From Vibrio ulleungensis (lineage in GTDB: Bacteria; Pseudomonadota; Gammaproteobacteria; Enterobacterales; Vibrionaceae): DNA of 64,000 nucleotides. The notes beneath the pieces are model-generated. The model was not told where the DNA came from and made no database searches. It was given only the letters and a program-made list of their open reading frames with translations. Positions within the stretch are counted from its first letter, which is position 1. The number at the start of each line of letters is the position of its first letter. A program made the position numbers and the translations under genes. Positions 43,046-52,922 of this stretch are shown in pieces. The stretch lies in the NCBI RefSeq assembly GCF_016900875.1, contig NZ_JAFEUM010000001.1:124001-188000 (forward strand), read 5' to 3'.

Positions 43046-45145
43046 ATGGGCACTCAGGTTAAAGGTATTCATGTGACTCTAATAGCTCAGGAATTGCAGC
43101 GCATCGTCTCGTTGCATCAACAAGCTGCAAACATCGGTCATCGCGCAGTTGTCGTTCTAAAAGGCCCTACAGAGTGGGCGACCGAGATAGTTCGCACCTA
43201 CTATGACAGTATTCTCGATTCTCGCACTGTCGATGCTATTGCTGTTGCTTGGGAACCATTACCTTTTAGGCGTCATGTTATGTTTAAGCAGGCTCGCACG
43301 CTGCTTGGAAGCGAGTGTCAGTTTCTTGCAATTAGCTTAGATCAACCGTTTGATGCCAATGGGTTTAACGCAGCGATAGGTTGCCTTGCAGGAAACGGTC
43401 TATTGGTTTTGTCGATTCAAGATGAACCGTCCTCACATTCGATGAAATGGCTTAGCGCTGCATTAGATCGGTTACCTACAATCTTTTTCGACGAAAATAG
43501 AACCTCTCCGGTTTGTGCATCTGCTCAAGACTTATTTTCTGAAATACACTATTCTCGCTATCAATGTGACACCACAGAACAAGAACACATCGTTCCCGCC
43601 TTAGGTAAGGTTGTTACTGGGCATCGCAAACGTCCTTTGGTAGTAACGGCTGATCGGGGGAGGGGAAAGTCATCTGGAATTGGACTCGCACTGGCCAAGC
43701 TACTGCAAAAGCAACGTTGCCAAGTCATTGTTACCGCGCCAAGACGTGCTGCCGTCGAGCCACTATTTCAGTACGCTGCAGAAAACCTTGGTATTTCCGC
43801 TTCGGCAAAACTTGAGTATCAAGGAAGTTCGATTCGATTCATTGCGCCCGATGAACTAATAGAAACTCAGCCTTTTGCTGATCTTGTTATTGTCGATGAA
43901 GCATCAGCACTTCCATTACCAATACTAACAACGATTGCTGAGCATTATCATCGACTGGTTTTCTCTTCCACCATCCATGGATACGAAGGATGCGGGAGAG
44001 GATTTTCGCTTAAGTTTATGCAATGGCTAGACAATCATCGCAAGGGTTGGCAACAACTTCACCTAGAAAACCCGATGCGTTGGGCGCCACGCGATCCTCT
44101 CGAATACTGGCTCAACCAAACATTTTTGCTGTCTGCTGAGCCCGATACTATTGAGTCGGTTAACAAGCTCGAGCTGTGTTATAACACGATTGATAAGCCA
44201 GAGTTGCTAAACAATTCATCGTTACTCTCTTCTTGTGTAGGGCTACTGGTCAACGCTCATTATCAGACCTCTCCCAACGATATATTTACTTTGCTTGACG
44301 ATGACGCAATATCTCTCAATGTAGCTACTATCCGCGATAGTGTAGTTGGCGTGTTGCTCACCGTCGATGAAGGTGGCGTCAGTCAAGATGTAGTGGCTGA
44401 TGTACAAGCTGGGCAACGTCGCCCTAAAGGTCATCTGGTTGCAGCTAATTTGGCGAATCACCTGGGTGAGCAACTGGCGCTATCATTGCCTAGTTGTCGA
44501 GTAATGAGAATAGCCGTACACCCGAGTTGGCAGAAGCACGGGGTTGGGCAGTATCTACTTGAGCAGTTGATAGACCGCAAAAAAAGCGAGGTTGAATTCA
44601 TTTCTACCAGCTTTGGTGTCACTCAGGATTTAGTTTGCTTCTGGGAGCATTGTGGTTTTCGCTTTGTAAAAATGGGCGTATCTAAAGACAACAGTAGTGG
44701 CACATATTCAGGCATTTGGCTGTACTCGCTGAAGCCAATGGAGTGGATTACGCAGGCTCTTTCTGTTTCTAGATCTCAGCTCCTAGATCAATTAAGTCAT
44801 GAAACAAAGGCTCTTGATAGCGAACTTGCGCTAATCTTGTTAAGTAGCTTTGACACTCTTCAAATACCGAATAATGACGTACATATGATGAAACTCTTTG
44901 GCCAAGGTGGAAACAGCATTGCAAGTGTGCGCTCGTCAGTAATGGAGGGGCTACGAAGCGATCCTTCTGCATTACAAACTATCGAGCTTAGAACTTTGCT
45001 CATTGATGTGTTTATCAAAAATGTGAGCACAGAACAATTAGTTAAGCGTTACCCTGTTACAGGTAGTCGACAGATTGAACAAAGGCTTCGAGACACCGTT
45101 AGTGAGTGGATGAATTTACACTGTAAATTGACACTAGACTCATAG
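43046..45145 (+). CDS. tmcA: tRNA(Met) cytidine acetyltransferase TmcA
   Basis: About 699 residues with the TmcA layout: an N-terminal DUF1726 region, a helicase/ATPase domain with Walker A DRGRGKSSG (about 215), a DEAS motif (VIVDEASALPLP), and a GNAT domain (VHPSWQKHGVGQYLL) before a tRNA-binding tail. It forms N4-acetylcytidine at the wobble base of elongator tRNA-Met using ATP and acetyl-CoA. The start is uncertain: ATG 43046 is used; GTG 43034 or GTG 43073 (with AAAGG) are alternatives. The last codons contain a parS2 site. Confidence 0.92.
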   Translation: MGTQVKGIHVTLIAQELQRIVSLHQQAANIGHRAVVVLKGPTEWATEIVRTYYDSILDSRTVDAIAVAWEPLPFRRHVMFKQARTLLGSECQFLAISLDQPFDANGFNAAIGCLAGNGLLVLSIQDEPSSHSMKWLSAALDRLPTIFFDENRTSPVCASAQDLFSEIHYSRYQCDTTEQEHIVPALGKVVTGHRKRPLVVTADRGRGKSSGIGLALAKLLQKQRCQVIVTAPRRAAVEPLFQYAAENLGISASAKLEYQGSSIRFIAPDELIETQPFADLVIVDEASALPLPILTTIAEHYHRLVFSSTIHGYEGCGRGFSLKFMQWLDNHRKGWQQLHLENPMRWAPRDPLEYWLNQTFLLSAEPDTIESVNKLELCYNTIDKPELLNNSSLLSSCVGLLVNAHYQTSPNDIFTLLDDDAISLNVATIRDSVVGVLLTVDEGGVSQDVVADVQAGQRRPKGHLVAANLANHLGEQLALSLPSCRVMRIAVHPSWQKHGVGQYLLEQLIDRKKSEVEFISTSFGVTQDLVCFWEHCGFRFVKMGVSKDNSSGTYSGIWLYSLKPMEWITQALSVSRSQLLDQLSHETKALDSELALILLSSFDTLQIPNNDVHMMKLFGQGGNSIASVRSSVMEGLRSDPSALQTIELRTLLIDVFIKNVSTEQLVKRYPVTGSRQIEQRLRDTVSEWMNLHCKLTLDS
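45115..45127. promoter_or_regulatory. parS2 site inside the tmcA 3' end
   Basis: Exact TTTACACTGTAAA spanning the codons for N-L-H-C-K near the tmcA C-terminus. It is one of a pair, 52 bp from the next site. Confidence 0.88.
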
Positions 45146-45166
45146 TGTCAGCCGTATAAACTCCGA

Positions 45167-45179
45167 TTTACAGTGTAAA
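45167..45179. promoter_or_regulatory. parS2 site downstream of tmcA
   Basis: Exact TTTACAGTGTAAA with extended symmetry (GATTTACAGTGTAAATC). It lies in the tmcA-fapA gap. Confidence 0.9.
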
Positions 45180-45284
45180 TCGTTAAATTCTCTAGTACTT
45201 TTGTGTGATTTTATGACCGCTTGCGCAGCATAAAGTATAGAATTCGGTTAACTTTAGTGAAAAACAATCTCTGAGGAACATCAA

Positions 45285-46937
45285 ATGTGGACACAGTACC
45301 TGGTTATCGAGGAGCCTAATTTGATGGCTATCATTGACGATAGTCAGCACAGTGAAGGCAATATTGATATTCAAGGATTAGCTCAGGCGTTGCAAGAAGT
45401 CGGAGCGGAATCATTTAAAGTTGATGACGAGGCAGTTAAGTCCTTTATAGGGCTGGTTCATTCTGGTGATAAATTACAAAGCCAGAAAGTGGTCATAGCG
45501 GAGCGCGTCGACACTCTCGTTGAGATCGAACTTCAAAATAATGACTTGTTGGCCGTTTTACACGTTACTGGCGCTTATGGAGGGAAAAGTCTCTCCCCGG
45601 TAATGATCATGGATGCGTTATCAAAGGCCCATGTGACTAAGGGAATTAATAAGCGAGCGTTAAAGAAAGCGCTGAATGACGCCAAAGAGTTGAAACCTGG
45701 TGAAAGGCATTCACAACCAATAGCAAAAGGTGAATACGCCGTTGCAGGTAAAGACACCCGCTTTGTCTCAATGACCAAAGATTTCCGAACTCGCGTACTC
45801 TCTCCCCAAGTTGAATCCCAAAGTAAAACCGGAAAAGTCGACCTCAAAGATTTTGGCGAGCAGATCACTGTCGCACCGGGTGACGTGTTAATGAAACGCA
45901 TTGCGGCAACACCGGGTACACCAGGCTATACGGTCACAGGAGCGGTTTTAGCGCCAAAACCAGGCAAAGATATCCCGTATGGCGAGTTTGCGGGCAGTCG
46001 CCTCTCTAAGAAAGATCCCGCCTACATGATTGCGGCACGCAATGGCTTACCTAAAGTTCGAGATAATGGTGTGGATGTAGACGATGCATTGCTGCTCTCT
46101 TCTGTGTCGGTTGCAACGGGTCATATCGGGTTTAAAGGCGATGTGGTTGTCGAAGGTAATATAGAGCCAGGTATGGTGGTGAAAGCCACTGGCGACGTGA
46201 AAGTGACGGGATTTATTGAGTCGGCAACGGTACAGGCTCACGGCACGGTCACTGCTGCAAAAGGAATTATAGGTCAGGTTTCAGGTGATGAGTCCAATTG
46301 CCAAGTGACGGCTAAGCAAGGCGTTATAGCCGGCTACGCATTGAATGCACAAATAAAAAGCGGAAAAGACATCGAGCTTGGCCTACATTGCATTAACTCG
46401 TTATTGACCGCAAAAGGCGACATCACAGTGCTCAACCAATCAAGAAACCGCGGCTTGTTAAGCGGTGGTGTGGTCAATGTCGGTGGAAAACTGTTGTGCT
46501 CTCAGCTGGGCAGCGAAGGAGACGCGGCAACGGAAGTGAACATGTTTGGCGCATTCAAACAGCACCTTGTCGATCTGGCTGAGGCAAAAAAGGTGTACAC
46601 CTTGGCTCAAGAAAAAACCATGGATGTGGTGCGTAAAGAAATTGAGCTTAAGAAAAAGCCGAAAACTGAGCGAACCGAAGAAGAAGTTCAAGCGCTCGAT
46701 GAGTATAGAGAGCAGTCTCAACGTAACCTCGAAGTCGCTAAAAAGCGAAAAGACACATTAGAAGAAACCCTTAATGATCATCTAGAAAACTGTACCGTTG
46801 AAGTTTTGAAAAAGGTCTATACTCATGTCAGTATCCACTACGGTGAAGAGGTGGTGACCACTCGCAGTGAACACGATTACAGTTTGTTTTCATTCGATAA
46901 ATACCACATCGATCGCCAAAGTATAAAGCCAGAATAG
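45285..46937 (+). CDS. FapA (DUF342)-family protein
   Basis: A 550-residue protein of the FapA family. The N-terminal half is mixed alpha/beta, the central region (about 260-410) has beta-helix-like polymerising repeats (GDVKVTGFIESATVQAHGTV), and the C-terminal region (about 420-520) is a long charged coiled coil. Members are linked to flagella, biofilm or membrane organisation, but their molecular role is not settled. AGGAAC precedes the ATG. Two parS2 sites flank it upstream. Confidence 0.85.
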   Translation: MWTQYLVIEEPNLMAIIDDSQHSEGNIDIQGLAQALQEVGAESFKVDDEAVKSFIGLVHSGDKLQSQKVVIAERVDTLVEIELQNNDLLAVLHVTGAYGGKSLSPVMIMDALSKAHVTKGINKRALKKALNDAKELKPGERHSQPIAKGEYAVAGKDTRFVSMTKDFRTRVLSPQVESQSKTGKVDLKDFGEQITVAPGDVLMKRIAATPGTPGYTVTGAVLAPKPGKDIPYGEFAGSRLSKKDPAYMIAARNGLPKVRDNGVDVDDALLLSSVSVATGHIGFKGDVVVEGNIEPGMVVKATGDVKVTGFIESATVQAHGTVTAAKGIIGQVSGDESNCQVTAKQGVIAGYALNAQIKSGKDIELGLHCINSLLTAKGDITVLNQSRNRGLLSGGVVNVGGKLLCSQLGSEGDAATEVNMFGAFKQHLVDLAEAKKVYTLAQEKTMDVVRKEIELKKKPKTERTEEEVQALDEYREQSQRNLEVAKKRKDTLEETLNDHLENCTVEVLKKVYTHVSIHYGEEVVTTRSEHDYSLFSFDKYHIDRQSIKPE

Positions 46938-46972
46938 TGACTCACTAAAGCTACAGATTAGGAACGATTCGT

Positions 46973-47569
46973 ATGTGTGGACGACTCAACATAATAGCCG
47001 ACCCTCTCGCGCAATTAGTGTCTGAAACCTTAGGTATCGAGTTTTGGACAACCACCAATCACGACGTTAGACCGACGCAGTCGCTCTCTGTTGTATCTGC
47101 TTCGTCTAATCATAGCTTTGAGCAAACGGCCTTAGGGTGGGGCGTACAACCAGCGTGGTCGTCCAAATTATTGATCAATGCCAAAAGTGAAACTGTCGCC
47201 AGTAAATCAACATTTAAGTACGGGTTCGCCCATTCACCGGTAGTTGTTCCTTGCAGCGGATGGTACGAATGGTCGACGCAACAAGGGGTAAAGCAAAAGT
47301 TTTTGTTTGAAGGCCAAAGCCCCGTTCTCTATATGGCAGGCGTTGTCGTAGATGGGAATGTCGTCACCTTAACTCGCTCGCCGACGGAGCAGTGCAGTCA
47401 TTACCACCACCGTATGCCTCTTATTCTTCATCACGACCAAATAACGCCTTGGGTACTTGGCACGATTGACGAGCGCGCACATCTGCTTAATGTGCTGCCT
47501 GACGAAGAGTTTATCATTTCAAATGCCGAGCCCCCAGCTAAACCAAGCGCACAAATGTCTCTGTTTTAG
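46973..47569 (+). CDS. SRAP-domain protein (YedK/HMCES family)
   Basis: A 198-residue protein beginning MCGR, where Cys2 after methionine removal forms a stable covalent link with abasic sites in single-stranded DNA. The SGWYEW motif carries the catalytic glutamate, and HHRMPLIL supplies the histidine. It protects and processes abasic lesions at replication forks. AGGAAC precedes the ATG. It follows the FapA gene by 35 bp, but this spacing does not imply shared function. Confidence 0.92.
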   Translation: MCGRLNIIADPLAQLVSETLGIEFWTTTNHDVRPTQSLSVVSASSNHSFEQTALGWGVQPAWSSKLLINAKSETVASKSTFKYGFAHSPVVVPCSGWYEWSTQQGVKQKFLFEGQSPVLYMAGVVVDGNVVTLTRSPTEQCSHYHHRMPLILHHDQITPWVLGTIDERAHLLNVLPDEEFIISNAEPPAKPSAQMSLF

Positions 47570-47615
47570 ATCTAAATCTTATCGCTATGTTTTCCCGTTC
47601 TGTCTAATGTTTGTC

Positions 47616-47628
47616 TTTACAGTGTAAA
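47616..47628. promoter_or_regulatory. parS2 site (ParB2-binding palindrome)
   Basis: Exact TTTACAGTGTAAA in the gap after the SRAP gene. It is the rightmost site seen, about 4.7 kb right of parB2. Confidence 0.88.
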
Positions 47629-47748
47629 TCCAAGTACAACGCGAGCGTTATGGCTTTGAAGAGTTATTCTGATGTCTAATCTGAAGCAGTGATTTAAGGA
47701 GATTTTCTGTCTGTGGGGGGATTAAGAAGGTTGAGATTAGTAATGGAA

Positions 47749-47775
47749 AGAGGGCAGTTTGACGGCCCTCTCTTT
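47749..47775 (-). terminator. possible terminator of the YdcH-like gene
   Basis: A 7-bp stem (AGAGGGC 47749-47755, GCCCTCT 47765-47771) just downstream of the gene on the minus strand, followed by a short U/C-rich stretch. No long U-run is present. Confidence 0.5.
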
Positions 47776-47785
47776 CTATAAGGCT

Positions 47786-48019
47786 CTATTTGAATTGACT
47801 AAACAGAGCATCTTTTAAATCTGCTCGTTGAGCCTTTAGGCGGTGCATTTCGATGTCATCGATAGGAGAGTCTCTTAATTCCAGGGTGCGAATTTCTTTA
47901 TCTAGTGCATTGTAAGCTTTGGTGTCTTCAGCAAACTTGCTGTCACTGTTGAGCAAGGTTTGGATTTGATCTTTGTACTCGGGGAAGTCGTGCAAAAGGG
48001 AGTGATTTTCTCCTAACAT
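47786..48019 (-). CDS. YdcH/DUF465-family small protein
   Basis: A 77-residue protein starting MLGENHSLLHDFPEYKDQI and containing DKEIRTLELRDSPIDDIEMHRLKAQR, typical of YdcH-type DUF465 proteins. The ATG 48017-48019 has an AAGAGG site; the longer frame to 48094 adds a non-homologous start. It is cytoplasmic and helical, with unknown function. Confidence 0.88.
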   Translation of the reverse strand: MLGENHSLLHDFPEYKDQIQTLLNSDSKFAEDTKAYNALDKEIRTLELRDSPIDDIEMHRLKAQRADLKDALFSQFK

Positions 48020-48131
48020 AGTGCGTAGCCTCTTATTTAATTGAAGTCGTTTGGGAACCCAATTTAAGCGTAGGTAGTCTTTGTCAAAAAGCAAAATTTA
48101 CACCCAAAATCTGAGACTAATTGCCGCTTAT

Positions 48132-48165
48132 AAAAAAGCCCCTCTGCATCAAATCAAGAGGGGCT
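48132..48165 (-). terminator. terminator of the lap operon
   Basis: A 9-bp perfect stem (48137-48145 and 48157-48165) with an 11-base loop. The A-run 48132-48137 becomes a U-run on the minus strand. It lies 38 bp after the lapB stop. Confidence 0.85.
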
Positions 48166-48202
48166 AACTGTGGCTACGGTTTGGCAGTTGTACAAACCGA
48201 AG

Positions 48203-50317
48203 TTAACTGCCGCCTTTCACTTTGCCTTGTTGTAGGTCTTTCAGTACTTGCTCTTTAGGGCCATCAGCGATGATAGCGCCTTTCTCCATGACAATTAGCC
48301 GATCAACAACGTCTAGCATGCTGGTTTTGTGGGTGATCAATAACAGCGTCTCATCGTCTTTAAGCTGGCGCAGTTGCGTTTTAATGTGCATCTCGGAGCG
48401 ATTGTCCATGGCGCTGGTTGGCTCATCCATGATCAGTATCGGTGGACGCCCCAGTAATGCTCGAGCAATAGCAACAGACTGCCGTTGGCCACCAGAGAGC
48501 AATTGACCGCTTTCACCTACTTGCCTTTCTAATCCCGCAGGATCCTGCTGAGTGAAGGCGGTGACACCAGCACGCTGCGCCGCTTCCATCACTTCACGGT
48601 CATCCACTATGGTTTGTCCCAAGGTGATGTTGTCACGAATGCTACCAAAGAACAGTTGGGTGTCTTGAGGCACGCAACCAATATTTCGGCGTAGGTCGAC
48701 ATGGTGTAGCTGCGATATGTCAGTTTCATCAATACGAATATAGCCCTGAGTGGGAAGGTATAATCCCATAATCAAGCGCTCGAGCGTAGTCTTGCCCGAG
48801 CCTATTCGGCCGATGACCGCGACCTTTTCACCTTGTTTGATGCGCAAAGATAGGTTTCGAATTGACGGCATCGGTGCTTCTGGGTAGTTAAACGTCACGT
48901 TCTCGAGTTCAATGTTACCTTGCAATACCGGACGGTGGATGTATCGCTGACCTTCTACTTGTTCATCGGGCGTTTGCATGATCTGCTCAATAATGGTCAT
49001 GGCTGACTTGGCTTGGTTGTATCGTGTTGAGAGCACAGCGATTTGAATCATTGGGCCGATAGCGCGGCTACTAAGCATCGTAGCGGCAATCAAACCACCC
49101 ATGCTCAACTCGCCTTCCGAAATCAGATACACACCCACAATGATCATTCCAACGCTACAGAGCTGCTGAACCAAAGAGGCGCTATTTTGAATAGAGTCCG
49201 TTAAGCGGCGTGATTTAATGGCCCAGTTAGACATGTGTGCGACGGCTTCTTCCCATCGATACTGGAAGTGACTTTGTGCATTAAATAACTTAACCGACTC
49301 AAGCCCTACAAGGCTTTCTACTAGGTTTGCGTATTTCTGCGACGATAGTCTCGACCCTTCCTCAATACTGCGTCTTAGAGGTCCCTGAATAATCAAAGAG
49401 TGGATCAATAGCAGCACGATACCAATGATTGGAACAATCACTACAGGGCCAGCGACAAGCCAAATCACAACCAAAAACAGAATGGCGAAGGGAAGGTCTA
49501 TAAGAGATGAAATCGTTGCAGAGGTGAAAAACTCGCGAATAGACTCGAACTCTTGCAAATGTTTGGCAAACGCTCCCGTTGACGCGGGTTTCGCTTCCAT
49601 TCTCATTCCCAGTACTTTCTCGTACAGTTTAGATGAGATGAGTACGTCCGACTTTTTCCCAGCAACATCAATAAAATAGGCGCGTAGAGATTTAAGTGCA
49701 AAGTCGAACAGAAACACCACCAGCACCCCTGACGAGAGGACCCACAAAGTATCAAAGGCAAGGTTGGGGACGACTTTGTCATACACCAATCGAGTAAACA
49801 TGGGGGTGGCTAACGCAAACAGGTTGATGAGTATCGTTGCGATCAACACGTCACGATAAATGTGTTTGGATTGAAAGAGTGTACCCCAGAACCAGTGCCC
49901 CTCTTTGGGTTTTAATACCTCTGGCGAGCGCTGATCAAACTGAAACTGCTTTTTAAGTAAAAACAGTCGGCCGATGTAGTGCTGCTCTAGTTCACTAAGA
50001 GACTGAGAAATAGGCACGTTATGAGAGTCTGGAGTGACGACCTCCGCCTGTTGAGACTCGGTATCAATGCTCAGTAACACACAAGCTTGACCCGACTCCA
50101 GCAGCAAAACCGCTGGTAAGCTGATAGTAGAAATATCGGCCAGAGACTTTTTATGTTCTTGGGCGAGTAGCCCCGCACGACTGGCAGCGCGTGTGAATAA
50201 AAATGGGGTGAGCTGCCCATCGGCAAGAGGTAAGCCGTTAACCAGCGCCTCGGGAGAATTTGAAAGCCCATAGTAGCGGCTCACATAGATAAGAGAGTGA
50301 AGCAATGCATCTTGCAT
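48203..50317 (-). CDS. lapB: type I secretion ABC transporter (LapB-like)
   Basis: A 704-residue protein. The N-terminal 130 residues form a C39-like domain lacking the catalytic cysteine, as in RTX-adhesin exporters. A six-helix membrane domain follows, then an ATPase with Walker A GRIGSGKTT (about 500), signature LSGGQRQ and Walker B ILIMDEPTSAMD. It should export a large adhesin with LapC and a TolC-type pore. It is the last gene of the operon, 15 bp after lapD. Confidence 0.9.
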   Translation of the reverse strand: MQDALLHSLIYVSRYYGLSNSPEALVNGLPLADGQLTPFLFTRAASRAGLLAQEHKKSLADISTISLPAVLLLESGQACVLLSIDTESQQAEVVTPDSHNVPISQSLSELEQHYIGRLFLLKKQFQFDQRSPEVLKPKEGHWFWGTLFQSKHIYRDVLIATILINLFALATPMFTRLVYDKVVPNLAFDTLWVLSSGVLVVFLFDFALKSLRAYFIDVAGKKSDVLISSKLYEKVLGMRMEAKPASTGAFAKHLQEFESIREFFTSATISSLIDLPFAILFLVVIWLVAGPVVIVPIIGIVLLLIHSLIIQGPLRRSIEEGSRLSSQKYANLVESLVGLESVKLFNAQSHFQYRWEEAVAHMSNWAIKSRRLTDSIQNSASLVQQLCSVGMIIVGVYLISEGELSMGGLIAATMLSSRAIGPMIQIAVLSTRYNQAKSAMTIIEQIMQTPDEQVEGQRYIHRPVLQGNIELENVTFNYPEAPMPSIRNLSLRIKQGEKVAVIGRIGSGKTTLERLIMGLYLPTQGYIRIDETDISQLHHVDLRRNIGCVPQDTQLFFGSIRDNITLGQTIVDDREVMEAAQRAGVTAFTQQDPAGLERQVGESGQLLSGGQRQSVAIARALLGRPPILIMDEPTSAMDNRSEMHIKTQLRQLKDDETLLLITHKTSMLDVVDRLIVMEKGAIIADGPKEQVLKDLQQGKVKGGS

Positions 50318-50332
50318 AAGTAATCTAACCGC

Positions 50333-52243
50333 TTATTGATTAACAATGAAACCTTGGAACACATCGACATAGTGTTCCAGCAAAAAGTCGAGTTGATCTT
50401 GAGTCTCGACTCGCGACGCAATGGTCTTAATACCCAAGTTTTGCGCAGTACGGGCCACCGAGGTTAACGTGAATTTTTGCTGTTCGTCTTCCAATTGGTG
50501 CGTGTATAAATAATCCAGCTTCACGTAGTTAGGGTTAGCCTGTTTAATGTATTCCAAACTGTGGAAACGACGGCCGTAGTGATCGATACCAAACAGCGCT
50601 CCTTGATGTTCAATCGCCTGACAAAGCAGCGCAGTGTGATGTTGATTGTCGATAAAGCTGCTTTCAGGGATCTCAAAGTGCAGCATTGAGCAGATTGATG
50701 AGTGTTTTGCTAACGTGTCATTCAACCAGCGAATAAAGCTAGGTTGTTCAATACTGCTTGGGGTAAGGTTGATTGCGATGGGTGTGGTAATTTCTTTTGA
50801 CTCGAGTTTTTCTATCATCGAGGCAATGACGTATTCATCAAACAGTGCTCCGGATTTGAGCTGATCGAGAGCAAACAGGAATTGATTCGCACCTGCACGC
50901 TCACCATTGATCTCAATAGCGGAAAGAACTTCTTGGTGGTAGATATTGCCTTGCGCATCTTTGGCCGCTTGAAAGCGAAAGGCGACGCTGTCATTGGTGA
51001 TGGCTTCTTGCACCGCCGTTAACCATTGCTGCTTGCCCAAACTGGTGTGCTGCTGCTTGCTGCCAACGAAACCAAAGCTAATTTCTGGCTGAGAGAGCGC
51101 CAGTGACAATGCGTTGTCGAGCTGCGACAAAATTGCGCCTTTATCGCTTGGAGCATCGTTAAACAGCACCCCAGCAAATAAATCTTTCTCTGCAGTGCCC
51201 AGAGGATCAGGACGCAGGTTAGTGGCGTAGCTGTACAAATTGTCAAAAATATCTTTCAGCTCTTGCTCGCCAACATTAGGGATAATAAACGCGAACTCAT
51301 CGACGCTGAGTCGAGCTATAACGGTATCTTGTGTTGGACGGGTTGCTTCAAAATGCTCGCCCATACTGCTAACCAACTTGTCAGCTTGTTCGTAATTGAG
51401 TTCGTCGTAAGCGGTTTTTATGAAAGGTGCTTTGATAAGTGCTAATCCACCAGTCGCACTTTCTTCTAACCATTGAGTGACTTGCCCCATATAGAAACTA
51501 CGGTTACCAAGTTTAGATACAGGATCCATGTAGGCTTGTTGTCTGAGCGCTTCCGCTTCGTTGGCTTGTTGAATAAAGCTGGCTTCAACTTGTTTTGCCA
51601 TCGAATTAATGCCTGCCACAACTGGGATCAACTCTTTAGTGTTTGGTAATGGAAGAGGCTCGCCAAACTGCTTGTTTGCCACTTGGCGCATTTTGGTTGA
51701 AATGGCGTTGAGTGGGGTGAGTGCTTTACGCACCAATACAGAAATTGCGAACACCCCAAACAGCAGCGTCGAAATAAACAGCAGTCCAAGATTGTTTACG
51801 GTTTTCCAGAGCTGAGCATAGGCTTGACCTGGATGAGAAATAATTTCAACTTCAGCCAACTGCATCCAGCCACTTGTGACAATACGTTTATCGTGCTGTG
51901 GATAGAACAGGCCAAGGTCGACAAACCATTTTGGGGTATGGCTTGCGGTGATGGGGTAAGAGCGAACAATTTCATGACCATCATCCAAAAATACCAACCG
52001 AACCACCGAATATGAACTGCCATCAAACAGGGCATTTATGACCGACTCAGCGGCAACATGATCTTTATCCTGTAGATAGGGCGCGAGAGCCAACCCCACA
52101 GTATTAATTGTGTTGTGCACTTCGGAGCGTTGCTGCTCAATCAGGTAATTCTGTGTCGATCGAAACTCAATGGTAAATACCGCGCTCAGTAGCAAGGTAA
52201 AGACCAAGATCATTCCAATCACTAGTTGTCGAGATAGTGTCAT
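50333..52243 (-). CDS. lapD: LapD-like c-di-GMP receptor (degenerate GGDEF-EAL)
   Basis: A 636-residue protein. Two membrane segments (about 8-27 and 152-172) flank a periplasmic LapD/MoxY-type sensor domain, then come HAMP (about 172-225), a GGDEF domain with SVDEF in place of GGDEF, and an EAL domain with EVL in place of EAL and a changed DFG segment (DHYGRR). Catalysis should be lost and c-di-GMP is instead sensed. High c-di-GMP lets LapD hold LapG and keep the adhesin on the surface. It sits between lapG and lapB. Confidence 0.93.
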   Translation of the reverse strand: MTLSRQLVIGMILVFTLLLSAVFTIEFRSTQNYLIEQQRSEVHNTINTVGLALAPYLQDKDHVAAESVINALFDGSSYSVVRLVFLDDGHEIVRSYPITASHTPKWFVDLGLFYPQHDKRIVTSGWMQLAEVEIISHPGQAYAQLWKTVNNLGLLFISTLLFGVFAISVLVRKALTPLNAISTKMRQVANKQFGEPLPLPNTKELIPVVAGINSMAKQVEASFIQQANEAEALRQQAYMDPVSKLGNRSFYMGQVTQWLEESATGGLALIKAPFIKTAYDELNYEQADKLVSSMGEHFEATRPTQDTVIARLSVDEFAFIIPNVGEQELKDIFDNLYSYATNLRPDPLGTAEKDLFAGVLFNDAPSDKGAILSQLDNALSLALSQPEISFGFVGSKQQHTSLGKQQWLTAVQEAITNDSVAFRFQAAKDAQGNIYHQEVLSAIEINGERAGANQFLFALDQLKSGALFDEYVIASMIEKLESKEITTPIAINLTPSSIEQPSFIRWLNDTLAKHSSICSMLHFEIPESSFIDNQHHTALLCQAIEHQGALFGIDHYGRRFHSLEYIKQANPNYVKLDYLYTHQLEDEQQKFTLTSVARTAQNLGIKTIASRVETQDQLDFLLEHYVDVFQGFIVNQ

Positions 52244-52256
52244 AATCGTTACTCGT

Positions 52257-52913
52257 TCAGTATTTTAATACAGGCAGCTTGAGCGACAGGTCGCGCTCTC
52301 GCTGTTGCAAATTGTTCCATAAGCTCAACCGAGAAGAGTTTCCAGCAAGTTTGCCTGATGGGTTCTCTTTCATGATCCAAAGGTGCTGAGCATTAAAGCT
52401 GTAAATCGGCAGTAAATCGTTGCGAGCCGTCGCAGGCAGTACAGATTTGTTCAAGTTGTCCAATATGATTGGTACGGCGCTCGGTGTGGAGTAGTAAGCC
52501 AACACCATATGAAATTGGTTAAGCTCCAACGCCTTTACGTAAATGAGGCGTAGCTTGTTGTCGGATACACCCAGTTCACGCAATGAAAAATATTTGGCGA
52601 TAGTAAAGTCTTCACAATCCCCTGCATTGGCACCTAAAAATTCAAGCGGGGTCGCCCAGTAGTCACTCTGACCCCACAAATCGATATCGTCGACAAAGTT
52701 GAGCTGATTAAAAAACTGATTCACCTGCTCAATTTTTTGCTGCTCTGGCTGCGAATGCAGGTCGGCAATTAAGTTACGCCAAGCAGTGACTCGTCGACCT
52801 GCTGCCTCACCATAAAGCGACTCGACCGCAGATACCCACCTTTGCTCTTGCGTATTTAGCGCTGCAGTAAAGCCGCTTAATAACGCTAGTGATATCCATA
52901 TCCAAAAACGCAA
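52257..52913 (-). CDS. lapG: LapG periplasmic cysteine protease
   Basis: A 218-residue protein with a signal peptide (about residues 1-19). It is a transglutaminase-like cysteine protease with the catalytic triad visible: Cys in GDCEDF (about 115), His in FHMVLAYY and Asp in ILDNLNK. LapG cuts the N-terminal retention module of a LapA-type adhesin when not held by LapD. The start is TTG with AGGA 7 bp upstream. The lapC stop is 9 bp upstream. Confidence 0.93.
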   Translation of the reverse strand: MRFWIWISLALLSGFTAALNTQEQRWVSAVESLYGEAAGRRVTAWRNLIADLHSQPEQQKIEQVNQFFNQLNFVDDIDLWGQSDYWATPLEFLGANAGDCEDFTIAKYFSLRELGVSDNKLRLIYVKALELNQFHMVLAYYSTPSAVPIILDNLNKSVLPATARNDLLPIYSFNAQHLWIMKENPSGKLAGNSSRLSLWNNLQQRERDLSLKLPVLKY

Positions 52914-52922
52914 AGGGTGTTC

